Shown: in pieces, positions 35,499 through 44,591 of the stretch
How positions within the stretch are numbered: position 1 is the first letter of the stretch
Layout of the letters: each line of letters begins with the position of its first letter
Assembly: GCA_963575675.1 (NCBI GenBank)
Contig: CAUYUA010000239.1
Location: 1 to 64,000, forward strand
Direction: 5' to 3'
Origin: CAUYUA01 sp963575675
GTDB taxonomy: Bacteria; Pseudomonadota; Alphaproteobacteria; Azospirillales; Azospirillaceae
Length of the DNA stretch: 64,000 nucleotides
Made by a program: the position numbers and the translations under genes
Notes under the pieces: model-generated
The model's input: only the letters and a program-made list of their open reading frames with translations
Databases searched by the model: none
Told to the model about the DNA's origin: nothing

Positions 35499-36056
35499 AT
35501 GGCCGAACCCGATATCTCAGACGTTAAACGTCGCATGGATGGAGCGCTCGACGCTCTGCGTAAAGAGTTCGCCGGTCTGCGAACAGGGCGCGCTTCAGCC
35601 AGTCTGCTGGAGCCGATCACTGTGGATGCCTATGGCAGCCATATGTCGTTGAATCAGGTGGGCACGGTCAATGTTCCCGAACCTCGCATGATCACCGTTC
35701 ACGTTTGGGACCGTGGCATGGTCAAGGCGGTGGAAAAGGCGATTCGTGAAGCCGGTTTGGGACTCAATCCACAGACCGAAGGCCAGAGCATTCGCGTGCC
35801 GATTCCTGATCTGAGTCAAGAACGGCGGCAAGAATTATCGAAAGTGGCTTCGAAATACGCAGAACATGCTAAAGTTGCGGTGCGCAATGTTCGTCGCGAC
35901 GGCATGGATATGCTCAAACGACTGGAAAAAGCTTCCAGCATCAGCCAAGACGAACACAAAACCTGGGCTGATAAAATTCAATCGTTGACCGATCGTCATA
36001 TCAAAACCATTGACGAGGCCTTGGCGACGAAGGAAAAGGAAATTATGCAGGTTTAA
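35499..36056 (+). CDS. frr: Ribosome recycling factor
   Basis: 185 residues: KRRMDGALDALRKEFAGLRT, GRASASLLEPITVDAYGSHM, LNQVGTVNVPEPRMITVHVW, IRVPIPDLSQERRQELSKVA and AVRNVRRDGMDMLKRLEKAS. Splits post-termination ribosomes with EF-G. 6 bp after pyrH, so probably cotranscribed. Confidence 0.98.
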   Translation: MAEPDISDVKRRMDGALDALRKEFAGLRTGRASASLLEPITVDAYGSHMSLNQVGTVNVPEPRMITVHVWDRGMVKAVEKAIREAGLGLNPQTEGQSIRVPIPDLSQERRQELSKVASKYAEHAKVAVRNVRRDGMDMLKRLEKASSISQDEHKTWADKIQSLTDRHIKTIDEALATKEKEIMQV

Positions 36057-36084
36057 TGTGATGGGTGATGAGGGGAAAGTTATC

Positions 36085-36801
36085 ATGACGCCGTCGCCGC
36101 CCACCCACGTCGCCATAATTATGGACGGCAATGGTCGGTGGGCGCGCGCGCGTGGGTTGCCGCGAACGGCCGGCCATCGGAAAGGCGTCGAATCCGTTCG
36201 ACGACTGATCGAATCGGCGACGGCGCTCGGTGTTCGGTATGTGACGATCTATAGTTTTTCCTCAGAAAATTGGCGTCGCCCCGAAACTGAAGTTTCCGAG
36301 TTGATGCAGCTTCTGCGGTTCTATTTACGGAGTGAAATCGCAGATCTTCACAGAAACGGCGTTCGTCTGAGAATCATCGGCGAGCGATCCCGTTTGGCTT
36401 CGGACATTCTTCGTCTGATCGAAAACGCCGAAGAAACGACAAAAAATAATACGGCGTTAACATTGGTTGTCGCCTTAAGTTATGGCTCTCGCCAAGAGAT
36501 CGTGTCGGCGGCGACGCGAATGGCAAAAGAAGTTGAAGCAGGAAGAGTATCGATCGATGCGATCGATGAAACTCGTTTTGCATCTTTTTTGTTTACCGCC
36601 GACATTCCAGATCCAGACCTTGTGATTCGGACCAGCGGAGAGAAACGTTTGAGTAATTTTCTGCTGTGGCAATCAGCCTATGCGGAACTGGTGTTTGTCG
36701 ACACTCTGTGGCCTGATTTCACCAAACGTGATCTGGAAGACGCGATTGAAGAGTATCACCGGCGAGAACGCCGATATGGCGCTGCGGTTGGAAAAAGGTA
36801 A
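36085..36801 (+). CDS. uppS: Undecaprenyl diphosphate synthase (UppS)
   Basis: 238 residues from ATG 36085, with GAGGGGAAAG upstream; longer frames overlap frr and lack similarity. Family motifs: HVAIIMDGNGRWARARGLPR, TAGHRKGVESVRRLIESATA, VTIYSFSSENWRRPETEVSE, and the C-terminal DLVIRTSGEKRLSNFLLWQS with AELVFVDTLWPDF. Makes the C55 carrier lipid for peptidoglycan and O-antigen. Confidence 0.97.
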   Translation: MTPSPPTHVAIIMDGNGRWARARGLPRTAGHRKGVESVRRLIESATALGVRYVTIYSFSSENWRRPETEVSELMQLLRFYLRSEIADLHRNGVRLRIIGERSRLASDILRLIENAEETTKNNTALTLVVALSYGSRQEIVSAATRMAKEVEAGRVSIDAIDETRFASFLFTADIPDPDLVIRTSGEKRLSNFLLWQSAYAELVFVDTLWPDFTKRDLEDAIEEYHRRERRYGAAVGKR

Positions 36802-36854
36802 CAATGGCTTTTTATTCCGGCGAGCAAAAAGAATGACACATTTCTTCTGAATAG

Positions 36855-37046
36855 AATTAAATGGGTCCAGGAACCGTGTTCCTGGTCGCAGGAGATCATA
36901 AGAGGGGCGCGACCGCACCTCTTGTTTGCCGCAAGGCAAAGTTCGGGCAAACTGCAAGACGTTCGCCTGATGGCGATAAGGAGGGCGGTCGCGCCCCTCT
37001 TATGATCTCCTACGACTAGGAACACGGTTCCTGGACCCATTTGATT
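36855..37046. repeat. Family A palindrome, divergent copy (A5)
   Basis: Arms 36855-36916 and 36985-37046 are close reverse complements around a 68-bp loop. The sequence differs from other copies in both arms at once: AAATGGG/CCCATTT, GGAACCGTGTTCC/GGAACACGGTTCC, and GGGGCGCGACCGC/GCGGTCGCGCCCC instead of the usual GGGGGGAGCGAAAG. It lies between uppS and cdsA in the middle of the essential operon. Confidence 0.92.
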
Positions 37047-37084
37047 TTATTTAGAAGAATTTTTATTCGGAAGAGTCGAAGCTC

Positions 37085-37933
37085 ATGCGTCAACCATTCA
37101 GCTCGTCGATGTTACAGAGTTTCCGCTTTTTACGACGCGGAGGCAATCTGTGGGTGCGCGTGCTGTCGGCGCTTGTTTTGCTTCCGGTTGTCTTATCGGC
37201 GACGTATTATGATGGCTGGGTGTTTCGGTTGTTGATTGGAGCCGGCGCCCTTTTGGCTGTGCGTGAGTGGGCGCGTATGATTGCGCCCGGGCTGCCTGTA
37301 GGCGCTCCGCGTATGCTGTCGTATGGGGCGTTATGCTTCGTGATGGGCGCCGACGCCATGTTCGGATGGCGAATCAGCCTTTCCGTCAGTCTTCTCTCCA
37401 GCGTCGTCTTTCTCATCGGCCTGCGTTGGGTGGCGTTTCGAGATCGCGTGTTGTTGGCTTTGGGCATTCCCTACCTCGCTCTGTGCGGAGTCGGATTGGT
37501 GTGGCTGCGTGAGCGCTCGAACATCGGTCTTGAGTTGGTTTTATTTTTGTTTTGCGTGGTTTGGGCGACGGATATCGGCGCCTACGCCGTTGGCCGCATG
37601 ATCGGCGGCCCACGTTTGGCGCCGGACATCAGCCCACGAAAGACTTGGGCGGGGTTATGGGGCGGCATGGTGAGCGGAGCTTTGACGGCAGGAGCTTTTG
37701 CATGGATCGCCGACGCCAAACAACCGTTGATCGCCTTGGCGGTGGGAGCGGCGCTCGCCATCATCGAGCAAATCGGAGACCTTTTCGAATCGGCGGTCAA
37801 AAGACGCTATAAAGTAAAGGATAGTGGCCACCTCATTCCTGGTCACGGCGGTCTTTTGGATCGCATTGATGGGTTAATTGCCGCAACGCCCGCCTTCGCG
37901 TTGTTTCATGCAACGCTGGGTCCATGGTGGTGA
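37085..37933 (+). CDS. cdsA: Phosphatidate cytidylyltransferase
   Basis: 282 residues, a polytopic membrane protein with about seven segments (VLSALVLLPVVLSATYYDGW; VLFLFCVVWATDIGAYAVGR). The C-terminal signature RKTWAGLWGGMVSGALT ... IGDLFESAVKRRYKVKDSGH then LIPGHGGLLDRIDG is diagnostic. Makes CDP-diacylglycerol for phospholipids. A family A repeat separates it from uppS. Confidence 0.96.
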   Translation: MRQPFSSSMLQSFRFLRRGGNLWVRVLSALVLLPVVLSATYYDGWVFRLLIGAGALLAVREWARMIAPGLPVGAPRMLSYGALCFVMGADAMFGWRISLSVSLLSSVVFLIGLRWVAFRDRVLLALGIPYLALCGVGLVWLRERSNIGLELVLFLFCVVWATDIGAYAVGRMIGGPRLAPDISPRKTWAGLWGGMVSGALTAGAFAWIADAKQPLIALAVGAALAIIEQIGDLFESAVKRRYKVKDSGHLIPGHGGLLDRIDGLIAATPAFALFHATLGPWW

Positions 37934-38133
37934 CGGTTTCTAAAATATGAAGGGTTTTGCTCGGATATTGGGCCGTCCTTCTGGTCGGCGCATGCGAATC
38001 GTTCGGGAGTCTTGATTCTTCGCCGCGTTTTTGTTGTCGTAAAAATGGCGTAACGTTGACGTTCGCGCCTTACGACTCGGCCAGACGCTCTTGAACGAGC
38101 AGAAAGAAATGAATTAGACGTGGTGGAATCAGC

Positions 38134-39351
38134 ATGACGGTAGCTCAAAAAGAGTCGCGAATCGAACGGACAGAATCCGACGATCCCCTCGATCAAGAAC
38201 CGCGCGCCGTCACAATTTTGGGATCGACCGGATCGATCGGCGTCAATACATTGGACTTGATCGCCAGAAACCCGGACAGATATCCATTAATCGCTCTTAC
38301 GGCCGGTCGAAATGTCGGGCGTCTGATTGATCAGGCGCGTCAATTTCGTCCACAAAAAGCGGTGATCGCCGATGAATCAGCCTATCAAACTCTGAAAGAG
38401 GGATTGGCTGGAACGGGAATTGAGGTCTCCGCCGGCGTTCAAGCGGTGGAGGAAGCGGCTCTTGCCCCGGCGAATTGGGTTATGGCGGCGATTGTCGGCG
38501 CGGCGGGATTGGCGCCGACTCTTGCGGCTGCGCGACGCGGCGCGACAGTGGCTCTGGCGAATAAAGAGTGTTTGGTGTGTGCGGGCTCGTTGATGATGGA
38601 GTTGGTGTCGCGCTGCAACGCAACTCTGTTGCCTGTAGATAGCGAGCACAATGCGATTTTCCAAGTTTTCGACGCCAAACGTCGCGAAGGGGTTCGACGT
38701 TTGATTCTGACGGCGTCGGGCGGTCCATTCCGCACAATGGATCGAAAATCTATGGCGACCGTCACTCCAAAACAGGCGGTTGCGCATCCGACTTGGGAAA
38801 TGGGCGCTAAGATATCAATTGACAGCGCAACCATGATGAACAAAGGGCTTGAGTTGATTGAAGCCCATTACTTGTTCTCTATGCCGGAGGATCGAATCGA
38901 TGTTTTGGTTCATCCCCAATCTGTGATTCACAGCTTGGTTGAATACATTGACGGGTCGGTTTTGGCGCAATTGGGGTCTCCGGATATGCGCACTCCGATC
39001 GCCTACGCCTTGGCTTGGCCCGCGCGCATGGCCACTCCCACCGAACGCTTGGATCTTGCTCGCCTAAAACAACTGACGTTCGAGGCCCCGGACCAAACCC
39101 GCTTTCCGGCGCTCCGTTTGGCCCGTGAATCCTTGCAAAGCGGAGGTTCGGCGCCTACTATTCTCAACGCAGCGAACGAGATCGCTGTGCAGGCGTTCCT
39201 GGAAGGGCGGATCGGCTTTTTAGACATAGAGCGAATCGTTGAGACGACTTTAACCAAATTGCCTCATGAATCACTCCAAAGCCTTGAGGACGTGTTTGCT
39301 GTCGACCAAAATGCGCGGAAGTTTGCTCTGACCTGTTTATCGTCGCTCTAA
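38134..39351 (+). CDS. dxr: 1-deoxy-D-xylulose 5-phosphate reductoisomerase
   Basis: 405 residues. NADPH motif VTILGSTGSIGVNTLDLIAR, LANKECLVCAGSLMMELVSR, PVDSEHNAIFQVFDA, LTASGGPFRTMDRKSMATVT, KISIDSATMMNKGLELIEAH and HPQSVIHSLVEYIDGSVLAQ. Commits DXP to the MEP isoprenoid pathway. GGTGGAA lies upstream of the ATG. A 200-bp gap to cdsA holds no repeat or gene. Confidence 0.97.
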   Translation: MTVAQKESRIERTESDDPLDQEPRAVTILGSTGSIGVNTLDLIARNPDRYPLIALTAGRNVGRLIDQARQFRPQKAVIADESAYQTLKEGLAGTGIEVSAGVQAVEEAALAPANWVMAAIVGAAGLAPTLAAARRGATVALANKECLVCAGSLMMELVSRCNATLLPVDSEHNAIFQVFDAKRREGVRRLILTASGGPFRTMDRKSMATVTPKQAVAHPTWEMGAKISIDSATMMNKGLELIEAHYLFSMPEDRIDVLVHPQSVIHSLVEYIDGSVLAQLGSPDMRTPIAYALAWPARMATPTERLDLARLKQLTFEAPDQTRFPALRLARESLQSGGSAPTILNAANEIAVQAFLEGRIGFLDIERIVETTLTKLPHESLQSLEDVFAVDQNARKFALTCLSSL

Positions 39352-39465
39352 AGCACACAAAGCCATTTCACCGCGATCCTATGACGCCGGACGCTTGGGC
39401 GTTGTCGTCCTACGACGGAAGTTTCGTGGGATCGCGACAATTCAAAACACCGGACGGGACAACCC

Positions 39466-40599
39466 ATGACCATAATCAATTTTATATGGAACTATGCCGT
39501 CACTTTTATCTTTGTCCTGTCGGTTTTGGTTTTCGTGCATGAATTCGGCCATTATTGGGTTGCGCGTCGTTGCGGCGTGCGAATCGAGGCGTTCTCCATC
39601 GGTTTTGGTCCGGAGCTTTGGGGCAAGCAAGATCGCGCCGGAACACGTTGGAAAGTCTGCTTATTTCCTCTGGGGGGATACGTCAAAATGTTCGGCGACG
39701 CCGACCCCGCCAGCATGACTCACGACGATAACCAAGAAATGTCGGAAGAGGACCGTAAAGTCTCTTTTGTTCACCAATCTTTGCCTAAACGCTTTGCTGT
39801 TGTCGCCGCCGGTCCCGGCGCGAATTTCCTCTTCGCCGCCATCGTGTTGGCGGGATTGTTCGTGTTTTATGGTCAACCATACACGCCTCCTGAGGTGGGC
39901 ACTGTGGCCGCCGATAGCGCCGCTGAAGCCGCCGGATTGAAAACAGGAGACACAATCGTCGATATTAATGGGCAGACGATTGATCGATTTGAACAAATTC
40001 AACAAATCGTTCGAATGAGCCCCGGTCGCGCGTTGACGATTGCGGTCATGCGCAACGAACAGCGCGTGGTGGTGAACGCCACGCCTAAAATTTCGCAGAC
40101 GGCGGATCGGTTCGGCAATATTCAAGCCATTGGACTGTTGGGAATCGGTCGACACGGCATGGAATATCGTCGACATGATCCATTCACCGCCGTGTGGAAG
40201 GCTGGAGTCGAGATCGCCGACATCGTCGCGGCCACGCTGACCGCCGTGGGGCAGATGATTGCAGGAACGCGAGCCGCCGATGAATTGGGTGGACCTTTGC
40301 GCATTGCCCAAATGTCGGGCGAAGTCGCCCAAAACGGCTTCATCTCCGTGCTGTGGTTTATGGCGATGCTGTCGGTGAATTTGGGATTGATCAATCTGTT
40401 TCCGATTCCCTTGCTTGATGGCGGACACTTGCTGTTCTATAGCGTCGAAGCCGTTCGCGGGCGCCCTTTGAGTTCTCGCGCGCAGGAATACAGTTTTCGA
40501 GTCGGTTTGGCTTTGGTTCTTTCGCTTATGGTGTTCGCCACATGGAATGATCTTAGCCATTTGCGAATCATTGCCTTCTTTAAGAATTTCATTTCGTGA
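39466..40599 (+). CDS. rseP: Site-2 intramembrane metalloprotease RseP
   Basis: 377 residues. The active-site HEFGHYWVARRCGVRIEAFS (HExxH) is in the first membrane segment; one PDZ domain at ~125-205 (AAEAAGLKTGDTIVDINGQT); and the second metal motif NLFPIPLLDGGHLLFY near the C-terminus. Cleaves membrane-bound anti-sigma factors and remnant signal peptides. Its place between dxr and bamA is the usual one. Confidence 0.96.
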   Translation: MTIINFIWNYAVTFIFVLSVLVFVHEFGHYWVARRCGVRIEAFSIGFGPELWGKQDRAGTRWKVCLFPLGGYVKMFGDADPASMTHDDNQEMSEEDRKVSFVHQSLPKRFAVVAAGPGANFLFAAIVLAGLFVFYGQPYTPPEVGTVAADSAAEAAGLKTGDTIVDINGQTIDRFEQIQQIVRMSPGRALTIAVMRNEQRVVVNATPKISQTADRFGNIQAIGLLGIGRHGMEYRRHDPFTAVWKAGVEIADIVAATLTAVGQMIAGTRAADELGGPLRIAQMSGEVAQNGFISVLWFMAMLSVNLGLINLFPIPLLDGGHLLFYSVEAVRGRPLSSRAQEYSFRVGLALVLSLMVFATWNDLSHLRIIAFFKNFIS

Positions 40600-40746
40600 A
40601 CGAATCACGATTAACTCTGAGCATTTCAGTCGCCTTCGCAGGCCATCGTTTGACGCAGCGGCGCCGAGTCGCTTCAAGAACTCTGTTGCGAACGCTTTAC
40701 GCGCGCCAAATGAGCGCAAAGACGAAATTAAGAGGGAGGGTAGACT

Positions 40747-43098
40747 TTGGCCGCCATGGATAACAAATGCGTGTCTCATAAATGGGCGTTGGTTGCTTGC
40801 GCTGTTGGCGCCGTCGCATCCGGCGCATCTGCGTCAGCCGAGTCGTTGAATGGACGTCACGCGACAAGCGCGTCAATTACAAGCACGCAGGTTGCTGAAG
40901 TCTCTGGTGGACGAATAACCGACATCCGCGTCGAAGGCGCCCAGAGAATTGAGCCTGCGACGGTTCGCTCTTATTTGGCGTTGCAGCCCGGCGATGTGTT
41001 TAGTCAGGCGCGCGTCGATCAGTCGCTCAAAGCCTTGTTCGCGACGAGTTTCTTCACCGACGTCACGATTCGCCAAGAAGGAAGCGTCTTGGTGGTGGCT
41101 CTGGTGGAGAACCCGATCATCAACCGCATTGCCTTCGAGGGCAATCGCCGCATTAAAGACGAACAAATTCAAAGCGAGCTTCAATTGCGGCCGCGCGTGG
41201 TTTTCACGCGGAATAAAGCGCAATCCGACGTTCAGCGGATTCTTGATGTTTATCGTCGCAACGGCAGATTCGGCGCGACGGTCGAACCCAAGATTATCAA
41301 ACTTGACCAAAACCGCGTCGATTTGGTGTTCGAAATTGATGAAGGGCCTCGCACCGCCGTTGGCCGCATCAATTTTGTCGGCAATGAAAAGTTCAGCTCC
41401 AGCGCGTTGCGCGAGAAAATTCAAACGAAAGAGTCGCGGTGGTATCGCTTCATGAGCAGCGATGACACCTATGATCCCGATCGTTTGACCTATGATCGTG
41501 AGTTGTTGCGTCGTTTTTATCTATCTGAAGGTTATGCGGACTTCCGCGTGACTTCGGGCGTGGCCGAGCTGACGCCGGAGCAAGACACTTTTATCATCAC
41601 CTTCACGATTGAGGAAGGCGAACGGTATAAATTCGGCAAAGTTAAGCTCGTCTCCAACTTAAAAGGGTTGGACGTGGAGAAAGTCCGAAGCTCGGTTTCG
41701 GCGCAGGAGGGCGATTGGTACGACGCCAACGAAGTTGAACGCACGATCTCCAAACTGACAGACTCCGTTACGGCGTTGCAGTATCCGTTCGTCGACATCA
41801 AGCCGCACATTCAACGAAATCGTGAGGCTTTGCTCATTGATATCGGCTTTGAAATTGCTGAAGGTCCGCGCGTTTTCGTCGAGAAAATCGATATCACGGG
41901 CAATGTTCGGACTATGGACAAAGTCATTCGACGCGAGTTTCTATTGTCGGAAGGCGATCCGTTCAACGTCTCAAAGCTCAAGCGTTCGGAACAACGAGTG
42001 CGTGACCTTGGCTATTTCGAGAAAGTCAACATCACCGCCGTTGATGGAAGTCAACCGGATCGTCAGGTCATTCAGGTCGATATCGCAGAGCAATCCACAG
42101 GTGAAATTTCAATCGGCGCGGGTTTCTCGACGGCGGATGGCCCCTTGGCCGACTTCAGCATTCGTGAACGCAACCTTTTAGGGCGCGGTCAAGATGTGCG
42201 AATCGGCGCGATCATCGCCGGAAAGCGTCAAGAATACGATCTCAGCTTCACTGAACCCTACTTCCTGGAGCGCGATCTTTCCGCCGGATTCGATTTGTAT
42301 CGCATTACGCGCAATAATCAAACAGCCAGCTCCTACGACGAGCAAACCACCGGAACAACACTGCGTTTGGGCTATCCGCTCACCGAGCGTTTGCGTCAGA
42401 AACTGACCTACAGCTTCTATCAAACCAGCATTACCGGGATTCGAAGCGGCGCGTCTCGTTACATTCGGGAACAAGAAGGCACGCGCAATGTCTCGATGGT
42501 GGGACAAGAGCTGATTTATGACGCCCGCAACAGCAAATTAAACCCTACAGACGGTTACTATATCCGATTCGGAACGGACGGTGCGGGATTGGGGGGAGAC
42601 GCACAGTTTGTGCGGACTCGTTTGAGTGGTGGTTATTACTATCCGTTCTTCGAAAAATGGGTGCTGAACCTCAACAGTGAAATCGGATACATCTTCGGCC
42701 TTGGTCAGAAAGTCTCGATCGCCGATCGATATTTCCTGGGCGGCGATTCCTTGAGAGGCTTCGCCACGGCGGGCATTGGGCCTCGCGATTCGGCCAGCGG
42801 AGACGCGCTGGGTGGAAAACAATATGTTCGCGGCACCGCAGAAGTGGATTTCCCTATCGGTTTGCCGGAAGAATTCGGAATTGGCGGGCATGTCTTCACC
42901 GATATGGGTGTTTTAGGCGGAGCGGAAAACAAAGGCGCTTCTGTGCAGAGCGTCGATTCGCTTCGTGTGTCCTCAGGCATTGGTTTATCGTGGACGTCTC
43001 CTTTAGGTCCTATCCGGATCGATCTCGCGACGCCTCTGATGAAAGAGCCGTTTGATAAGACCGAACGTTTTCGTTTCAGCTTTGGAACCAGGTTTTAA
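40747..43098 (+). CDS. bamA: Outer membrane protein assembly factor BamA
   Basis: 783 residues. Start TTG 40747 is chosen because GGAGGG lies six bases upstream; ATG 40756 would be 15 bases away. A signal peptide (WALVACAVGAVASGASASAE) is followed by five POTRA domains (from ITDIRVEGAQRIEPATVRSY) and the C-terminal barrel with SIADRYFLGGDSLRGFATAG (the conserved VRGF-type loop) and a final FRFSFGTRF ending in Phe. Inserts barrel proteins into the outer membrane. Confidence 0.97.
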   Translation: MAAMDNKCVSHKWALVACAVGAVASGASASAESLNGRHATSASITSTQVAEVSGGRITDIRVEGAQRIEPATVRSYLALQPGDVFSQARVDQSLKALFATSFFTDVTIRQEGSVLVVALVENPIINRIAFEGNRRIKDEQIQSELQLRPRVVFTRNKAQSDVQRILDVYRRNGRFGATVEPKIIKLDQNRVDLVFEIDEGPRTAVGRINFVGNEKFSSSALREKIQTKESRWYRFMSSDDTYDPDRLTYDRELLRRFYLSEGYADFRVTSGVAELTPEQDTFIITFTIEEGERYKFGKVKLVSNLKGLDVEKVRSSVSAQEGDWYDANEVERTISKLTDSVTALQYPFVDIKPHIQRNREALLIDIGFEIAEGPRVFVEKIDITGNVRTMDKVIRREFLLSEGDPFNVSKLKRSEQRVRDLGYFEKVNITAVDGSQPDRQVIQVDIAEQSTGEISIGAGFSTADGPLADFSIRERNLLGRGQDVRIGAIIAGKRQEYDLSFTEPYFLERDLSAGFDLYRITRNNQTASSYDEQTTGTTLRLGYPLTERLRQKLTYSFYQTSITGIRSGASRYIREQEGTRNVSMVGQELIYDARNSKLNPTDGYYIRFGTDGAGLGGDAQFVRTRLSGGYYYPFFEKWVLNLNSEIGYIFGLGQKVSIADRYFLGGDSLRGFATAGIGPRDSASGDALGGKQYVRGTAEVDFPIGLPEEFGIGGHVFTDMGVLGGAENKGASVQSVDSLRVSSGIGLSWTSPLGPIRIDLATPLMKEPFDKTERFRFSFGTRF

Positions 43099-43101
43099 AT
43101 C

Positions 43102-43677
43102 ATGAACAAATCGAATCTTTTCCGTTTCATTCGGTTGAGCGTCGGAGCGGTCTGCGTTTGCGCCGTTCTCTTCGGAGGTTTGCCGGTGCGCGCCGACGAC
43201 CTTAAGCCGCCGACCGTAGCGATCGTCAACATTCCTTGGGTTGTGCAAAACGCGGAAGCAACCAAAAGCATTCAACGCGCCGTTGAAGCCCAGCGTCAAC
43301 CATGGGCCAAGGAAATCGCTGATCGCGAAGAAAAACTTCGCTCCGAAGAACAAGAGCTGAACCGTCAGCGAAATGTTTTGTCTTCGGATGCTCTGACAAG
43401 CAAACGTCGCGATTTCGAAACCAAGGTCGCGGACTTCCAGAAGAATGTTCAGGGGAAAATGCGCGCTCTGGATCAGGCTGGAAGCGAGGCGATGAATACC
43501 GTTTCCTCCAACCTTCAACAGATTGTCGCGGAAGTGGCGCAGGAAGTCGGAGCCTCTTTGGTGCTGCAAGCGCAAGCGGTGGCTTTCGCAGATCAGTCAA
43601 CAGATGTCAGCAAGACGGTGCTTGAACGATTGAATAATAAATTACCGCAGGTTTCGGTGAAGCTGCCCAAAAAATAA
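43102..43677 (+). CDS. skp: Periplasmic chaperone OmpH/Skp
   Basis: 191 residues with a signal peptide (SVGAVCVCAVLFGGLPVRAD), then VAIVNIPWVVQNAEATKSIQ and a long charged coiled coil (ADREEKLRSEEQELNRQRN) followed by a C-terminal VVAQEVGASLVLQAQAVAFA-type strand. Carries unfolded outer membrane proteins across the periplasm. Starts 3 bp after bamA. Confidence 0.92.
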   Translation: MNKSNLFRFIRLSVGAVCVCAVLFGGLPVRADDLKPPTVAIVNIPWVVQNAEATKSIQRAVEAQRQPWAKEIADREEKLRSEEQELNRQRNVLSSDALTSKRRDFETKVADFQKNVQGKMRALDQAGSEAMNTVSSNLQQIVAEVAQEVGASLVLQAQAVAFADQSTDVSKTVLERLNNKLPQVSVKLPKK

Positions 43678-43811
43678 GCCACTTATTGTTCTTGCCGAAA
43701 GAGGGGAAGAAACGGTAAAAAAATCCGAGGTTCTGAGCCGGAGGTTCGGAGACTTTAAGAGATTTCGTCCCCTCTTCTGTCGTGTGTGTGCTGAGAATGT
43801 AAAGATTCGTT
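43678..43811. other. Post-skp region with inverted repeat
   Basis: GAGGGGAAGAAA (from 43701) pairs with TTTCGTCCCCTC (about 43764-43775), and CCGAGGTTC and CGGAGGTTCGG repeat between them. It could be a terminator or processing stem after bamA-skp. lpxD, normally here, is absent. Confidence 0.45.
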
Positions 43812-43977
43812 GTTATACTCCGTTCATTCGAAAACCCGAAATAAAGCCTTCAAAGGAAAGTCCGAGCGGCGCCAAAGGTCGGTAATATCTGGTAATACCT
43901 GTGGAAACTGCGACTTGGTTTCCGAGGAAGAACGCGCCGATACGTTTTTCGAGTTTTCGATCAGACAGAGTATGCGA
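43812..43977 (-). repeat. Family B MITE-like repeat, diverged, between skp and fabZ
   Basis: 166 bp with terminal inverted repeats TATACTCCGTTCATTCGAAA (from 43814) and TTTCGAGTTTTCGATCAGAC, then AGAGTATGC, at the right. The middle is decayed (GCGCCAAAGGTCGG for the usual GGCCTTTGG palindrome). It occupies the place of lpxD. Confidence 0.75.
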
Positions 43978-44117
43978 ATCGACACAAAGCGATGGCGTGG
44001 CAAAAAAAACGGCTTAAATATTCCGCCAAATTTTGGCGCGTCGAAAAAGCCGAAACGAGAGCGTAAAGTCGATGGAGACGCCAAACCCGTGGCGTCGTGA
44101 ATTAGGCGGTTTAAGCG

Positions 44118-44591
44118 ATGGATGATGTAACGGCGGAAAAGAAAGCGATTGCCGAAATTGATATCGTGAGGGTCATGGAAATGATCCCACATCGCTATCC
44201 TATGCTGATGATCGATCGTGTGATCGATCTCGTGCTGAACAGCAGCGCTATCGGCGTCAAAAATGTTACCATCAATGAGCAATTCTTCCAGGGACATTTC
44301 CCTCGCCGTCCGGTTATGCCAGGCGTTCTCATTATTGAGTCCATGGCGCAGACTGCGGCGGTTTTGGTTGTCGCAACCCTTGGCGCAGACGCCGAAGGCA
44401 AATTGGTGTATTTCATGACAGTGGACGAAGCTCGGTTTCGACGGCCGGTCACTCCTGGAGACACGGCCTATATTCACGTCACAAAAATTCGTCAACGTGG
44501 AAATGTCTGGAAATTCCGTGGAGAGGCCAAAGTGAACGATGTGCTCTGCGCCGAAGCAACCTATTCCGCCATGATCCTTGACGAAAAATGA
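44118..44591 (+). CDS. fabZ: 3-hydroxyacyl-ACP dehydratase FabZ
   Basis: 157 residues. EIDIVRVMEMIPHRYPMLMI, NVTINEQFFQGHFPRRPVMP (catalytic His in the hotdog fold) and GVLIIESMAQTAAVLVVAT (catalytic Glu). Dehydrates 3-hydroxyacyl-ACP in fatty acid elongation and competes with lipid A synthesis for 3-hydroxymyristoyl-ACP. Its TGA overlaps the lpxA ATG by four bases. Confidence 0.97.
   Translation: MDDVTAEKKAIAEIDIVRVMEMIPHRYPMLMIDRVIDLVLNSSAIGVKNVTINEQFFQGHFPRRPVMPGVLIIESMAQTAAVLVVATLGADAEGKLVYFMTVDEARFRRPVTPGDTAYIHVTKIRQRGNVWKFRGEAKVNDVLCAEATYSAMILDEK

Noticed and set aside
39661..40779. 372-residue minus-strand frame opposite rseP
   Set aside because: Antisense to rseP, rich in His/Arg/Gln as expected of a shadow frame.
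43810..44100. 96-residue plus-strand frame between skp and fabZ
   Set aside because: It runs through a family B repeat, is strongly basic and has no resemblance to LpxD or any domain.
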